64,000 bases of DNA from Patella vulgata (taxonomy: Eukaryota > Mollusca > Gastropoda > Patellidae): positions 79,847,230 to 79,911,229 of the forward strand of contig NC_065880.2 of assembly GCF_932274485.2 (NCBI RefSeq), read 5' to 3'. Shown here one piece after another: positions 60,837-64,000 of the stretch. Every line of letters begins with the position of its first letter. Positions within the stretch are counted from its first letter, which is position 1. The position numbers and the translations under genes were made by a program. The notes under the pieces were generated by a model. The model had not been told where the DNA came from. It searched no databases and was given only the letters and a program-made list of their open reading frames with translations.

Positions 60837-61629
60837 GGTAATTTAATGGTAAAATAGAAAGAAAAATAGCGAGTCTGCAGCAGTCGGTATTCCGCTCCAA
60901 TTCCAATCAAACGATATTGCCGGTAAAAGGGAGGCTACTTCATTTTTAAGGCATAAATACGATTACCTCCCTTGGATCAATAATTTGTACTTTTTGATGT
61001 CGTAAATATTTATCAAAGAATTTCGGCAAACATTTTGAATATTATTTCCATTATAATTCTTAAATTGATTTTTAAATCGAAAGAATCACCTTAAATATAT
61101 CAATGATCTGAAACTTTACAGACCTTTTAAAGCGAGATATCGCAATTACCGTAAATAGGTCGCGATGTCATCGCCATATTTTTACTTTCCACACGCTATT
61201 GAAATTTAATGCCTTGTGATAAGTCACATTTTGAAATATTAGCAATGTAAATCCCTGCATCATTCCGAGCTTAAAATAAAGATCAGAGAACAAGGTATTT
61301 TTTCATTTTTATTTGAATATTCTTAGTGGCTTCGATCACAAAGATTCCCCAACTCGAAACTGAAAATAATTCCGGAAATTCAGAAACGTGTTTTCTTGTT
61401 TATATTTTTAGTAAGCATGATTGAACAATATTGCATAGACAACCTGCCAAAAATGTCATGTGACTTTATTATATATGAATACCCTATTGTCAATTCATGA
61501 TATAAAGTGCGATAAGGTTCATTTATTTATAAGCTTAAACTAAATGAATATACCCGACGACAGCAGTCAGAAGCTTTGTAATAATCTTGGACTTGAAGGA
61601 GGAACTTATTTATTTATATTAGGTCTAGG
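60837..61629. other. no feature recognised
   Basis: Unclassified AT-rich sequence. Confidence 0.4.
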
Positions 61630-61960
61630 CCTAAATGAATCGGCATTGTTGTTAATCAGTGTGTTTATTTTAAAAGACTAGTGTAGATGAATTAAAGTAA
61701 CATAATTTCATCAGTGTGTGAATTGAAAAGATCTTATTTGAACCTCAGCCAGTAAACAAATTGAAGATACATAACCGCAAAGTGATTCTCTATCTATGCC
61801 TATACTACATGTATATGGTTGTTAAAAATTATTGTTGATTTTGATATTACTGTACTGATTCTAATAGAATGATCTAGATGAATTAAAATAACATAATTGT
61901 GAATGATAGTGTGGGCGTGTTTGGCCCTCAACCAGTAAACAATAAAGGATATAGTAACCA
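61630..61960. repeat. degenerate direct duplication, about 200 bp
   Basis: GATGAATTAAARTAACATAA near 61687 and 61877, then CCTCARCCAGTAAACAA near 61743 and 61926, same order. Confidence 0.75.
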
Positions 61961-62228
61961 CTATTTATGGAAACATAGATTGATATTGACAGTTATCCAC
62001 CTTGGAAGCTTTTCACAGTTTAAGGATACACACATACTAATAATATTTAGCCTACAAATATCTGGGTGTAGACATCCAGTTATTCGATAGGGTAAATATA
62101 ATATAAACGTGTAAGAACATATTTTTGTCTAGCAGGTAGGTACATGTATATTTAACCGTGACGTGCTGCATTACTCCATGTGGGTGTTTTGATTTAATAC
62201 CATTATATAATAAAAATCTAAATGCATC

Positions 62229-62545
62229 TATTAAATCAGTGATTCTGCAGCACACAGGTGTGCAGCAAGATCTTCTTAAGCGTGCCGCCAAATTTTGAAC
62301 GGCATACTATGAAAATGTGAAAAACACGTGATCCCAATTGAGTATTCACTGATAAGTTCTTAGCTGTTTTTTCTTCGTTTAGTTTGAGTCATTCTATGTG
62401 TCTATGACTAGTCTGTCTCTACGGTTGTATGCCGTCTATGACTTGCCATGTTTTTATTTTGAAAAATTCAGATATTTTTCATATATATTTAGCCAGGTGT
62501 GCTGCTATATTTTCATGTGTTCCAGGGAGAACCGCTGTATTAAAT
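62229..62545. mobile_element. hAT-like MITE with perfect 8-bp target duplication
   Basis: The element spans 62237-62537 (301 bp), starting CAGTGATTCTGCAGCACACA and ending AGAACCGCTG. TATTAAAT flanks both sides exactly (62229-62236, 62538-62545). CAGTGRTTCT-type ends plus an 8-bp duplication are characteristic of hAT. Inner GTGTGC blocks lie near both ends. Non-coding. Confidence 0.9.
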
Positions 62546-62974
62546 GCACAAGAAGCCAGTTCATTCACATTTATTTCAATAGTTGTTATCTGCATGTATA
62601 AACAAGCATGAATTTCAACCCCACAATTTTATGTGACAAACAATATAGGGATGCCTACTTAATCTTTTTGCTTTTCTGAAAGATATTAGAGAGTTACATG
62701 TAGGGCAACTGTTTCGATCATGTATGACACAAGACTAATTCACAGCCCAGTTTTGCATATCCAAGCTGCTGTACTTTTGCCTGATTACTAGCTAGACATC
62801 GATTAAGCCAAATATACATAAAATTGACTTTCACAAATTGTAATAATCGACAAATTCCGATGACTGTCTTGCCCAAAATTTCGGTTGCCTAAATATTTAG
62901 GCGGGTGGGGCGGTGCACAGTGTATTCCACTGATTGAAATGACTTAGGCACTTGTAAGGGGGGTGGATGGCCGA

Positions 62975-63450
62975 TTACATGTCATTTGGGACTAAAAAAA
63001 ATATGACCGCGACATTTGGGACTCCGGTATACACAGTTTGGGACTTTGGTATACGTTGTTTGGGACTCGGGTATACGACTTTTGGGACTCGGGTATACGG
63101 TGTTTGAGACTCGAGAAAAAATGGTGGACACACAATGCCAATTGAATTATAAATATATTTTATTATAAAAAAAAAATACCAACGATTTAAATAAAATTTA
63201 ATTTCTTAAAAATAAAAGACAACTAATAATGTTTTCATTTCTTTATTATTATTATTAAAAGACAACTAATAATGTTTTCATTTCTTTATTATTATTACTA
63301 TTTCTACATAATACTGTTTTAATTTCTTTATTATTATTCATAATCTTCAGCCATCATCTAAAACGAAAAAAGATAAATTCTTAAGAGTCCCAAATGTCAT
63401 TTATATTGAGTCCCAATTGTTGTTTGTGTTGAGTCCGACTACCGGTACTC
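62975..63450. repeat. TTTGGGACT-rich repeat with inverted copies at the right, and a duplicated middle
   Basis: About five units of TTTGGGACTCGGGTATACG at 62988-63115. Inverse GAGTCCCAAATG and GAGTCCCAATTG motifs at 63386-63412, and CCGGTACTC at 63442. In between, a block with GACAACTAATAATGTTTTCA plus TTTCTTTATT occurs twice (63212-63296) with (ATT)n. This may be one element with inverted ends; no target duplication was found. Confidence 0.7.
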
Positions 63451-63890
63451 ATTTTTTTGTCCCTTCTAATAGTAGGCCTAAGTGCAGATGGATTGCACCA
63501 CACACAAACAAATACTCAAATCAATTCTACGGACAAGACACAATACGTAGTAATCACAAACGTACATATCAGATTAAGTGAATGGATCCAGGAGCTAGCC
63601 GTAAGCGTCCACTGTGCTGCCTCTAGTGATACAGACTTCACTCAAAAATAAAAACTAACAATAAGGAGAAATATATCCCAAACCATTGTATAATACTAAT
63701 ATGAGTCCGCTATATTCCTCATGAAATATGAATGTAAGCATATTGAAGTAACCATATCGGCGAAATGTATAAAAAAGCTAGTAGACTGGTTTTGCAGAAT
63801 TACCTGTGTTTTTTTAGTTGGATTATACGGCTCCATTTATAAATAATTAACAGGTGTTTTAAATTTTCAGTTTTTAACTAAACAACATCG

Positions 63891-64000
63891 ATGAGAGTTT
63901 TGGAAGCAGAAATAGTATCGACCTATAAAATGGGTAAAAATAAAAAACATCGATTGAGGAAGAGTAAAGAGAATGAAGCTGGGGGATCAGACTCGACAGA
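63891..64000 (+). CDS. possible N-terminus of an unidentified gene, cut by the window edge
   Basis: An ATG at 63891 opens a frame that runs off the window; an in-frame stop lies just upstream at 63879-63881. A second in-frame ATG at 63930 starts MGKNKKHRLRKSKENEAGG, a Lys/Arg-rich N-terminus of the kind common in nuclear or nucleolar proteins. TTTTCAG at 63864-63870 could be an acceptor placing the start in a second exon. I do not recognise the family; a BRD7/BRD9-like start (MGKKHKKHK) was considered, but the residues after the basic run do not match. With under 40 codons this may be chance. Confidence 0.35.
   Translation, partial: MRVLEAEIVSTYKMGKNKKHRLRKSKENEAGGSDST

Overview
The window is AT-rich animal DNA with spliced genes, and its base composition and repeats suggest a lophotrochozoan, most likely a gastropod mollusc. 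The taxon is an inference from the dense tRNA-headed SINEs, the small inverted-repeat DNA transposons and the gene structure; no taxon-specific marker was read. No rRNA gene, CRISPR array or bacterial-style operon is present. I saw no retrovirus, LTR element, Polinton or toxin fossil.

The one gene that can be named with confidence is a single-minded (sim) homologue, a bHLH-PAS transcription factor, on the + strand at 31618-43254. Eight exons were read with matching splice sites and phases. They encode the linker after the bHLH, PAS-A, PAS-B with its PAC region, and a 439-residue Ser/Asn/Tyr-rich C-terminal region ending in a stop at 43252-43254. Together they give 710 residues. The bHLH exon or exons (about 60 residues by comparison with human SIM1) were not found, so the gene probably starts upstream of this window. 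Positions 1-31617 would then be mostly one very large intron plus repeats.

The strongest unusual observation lies in sim. In three of its seven complete introns a minisatellite is made from the exon-intron junction itself. Nine upstream copies of the acceptor plus the first 22-23 bases of exon B lie before exon B. Degenerate copies of the donor of exon C lie after exon C, and copies of the donor of exon E lie after exon E. Further minisatellites not derived from exons flank exon G, exon C and the intron after exon A.

Outside sim the window is mostly repeats. (a) SINE-A is a roughly 345-bp tRNA-headed element, one copy having a perfect 11-bp target duplication. (b) SINE-B has a different tRNA-like head and a tail running into (CT)n. 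(c) SINE-C is a third type. All three share the 3' module GGACGTTAAACCCCAT, which suggests one LINE partner. There are also a TTAA-flanked MITE family (piggyBac-like), a MITE with a perfect 9-bp target duplication, two hAT-like MITEs with 8-bp duplications (one perfect), a CACTA-ended MITE carrying telomere-like TTAGGG units, two LINE reverse-transcriptase remnants and many minisatellites.

Layout: 1-31617 holds repeats and probable sim intron; 31618-43254 sim exons; 43255 to about 44400 sim 3' UTR; 44400-63890 intergenic repeats; 63891-64000 the possible start of a second + strand gene with a Lys/Arg-rich N-terminus that I do not recognise.
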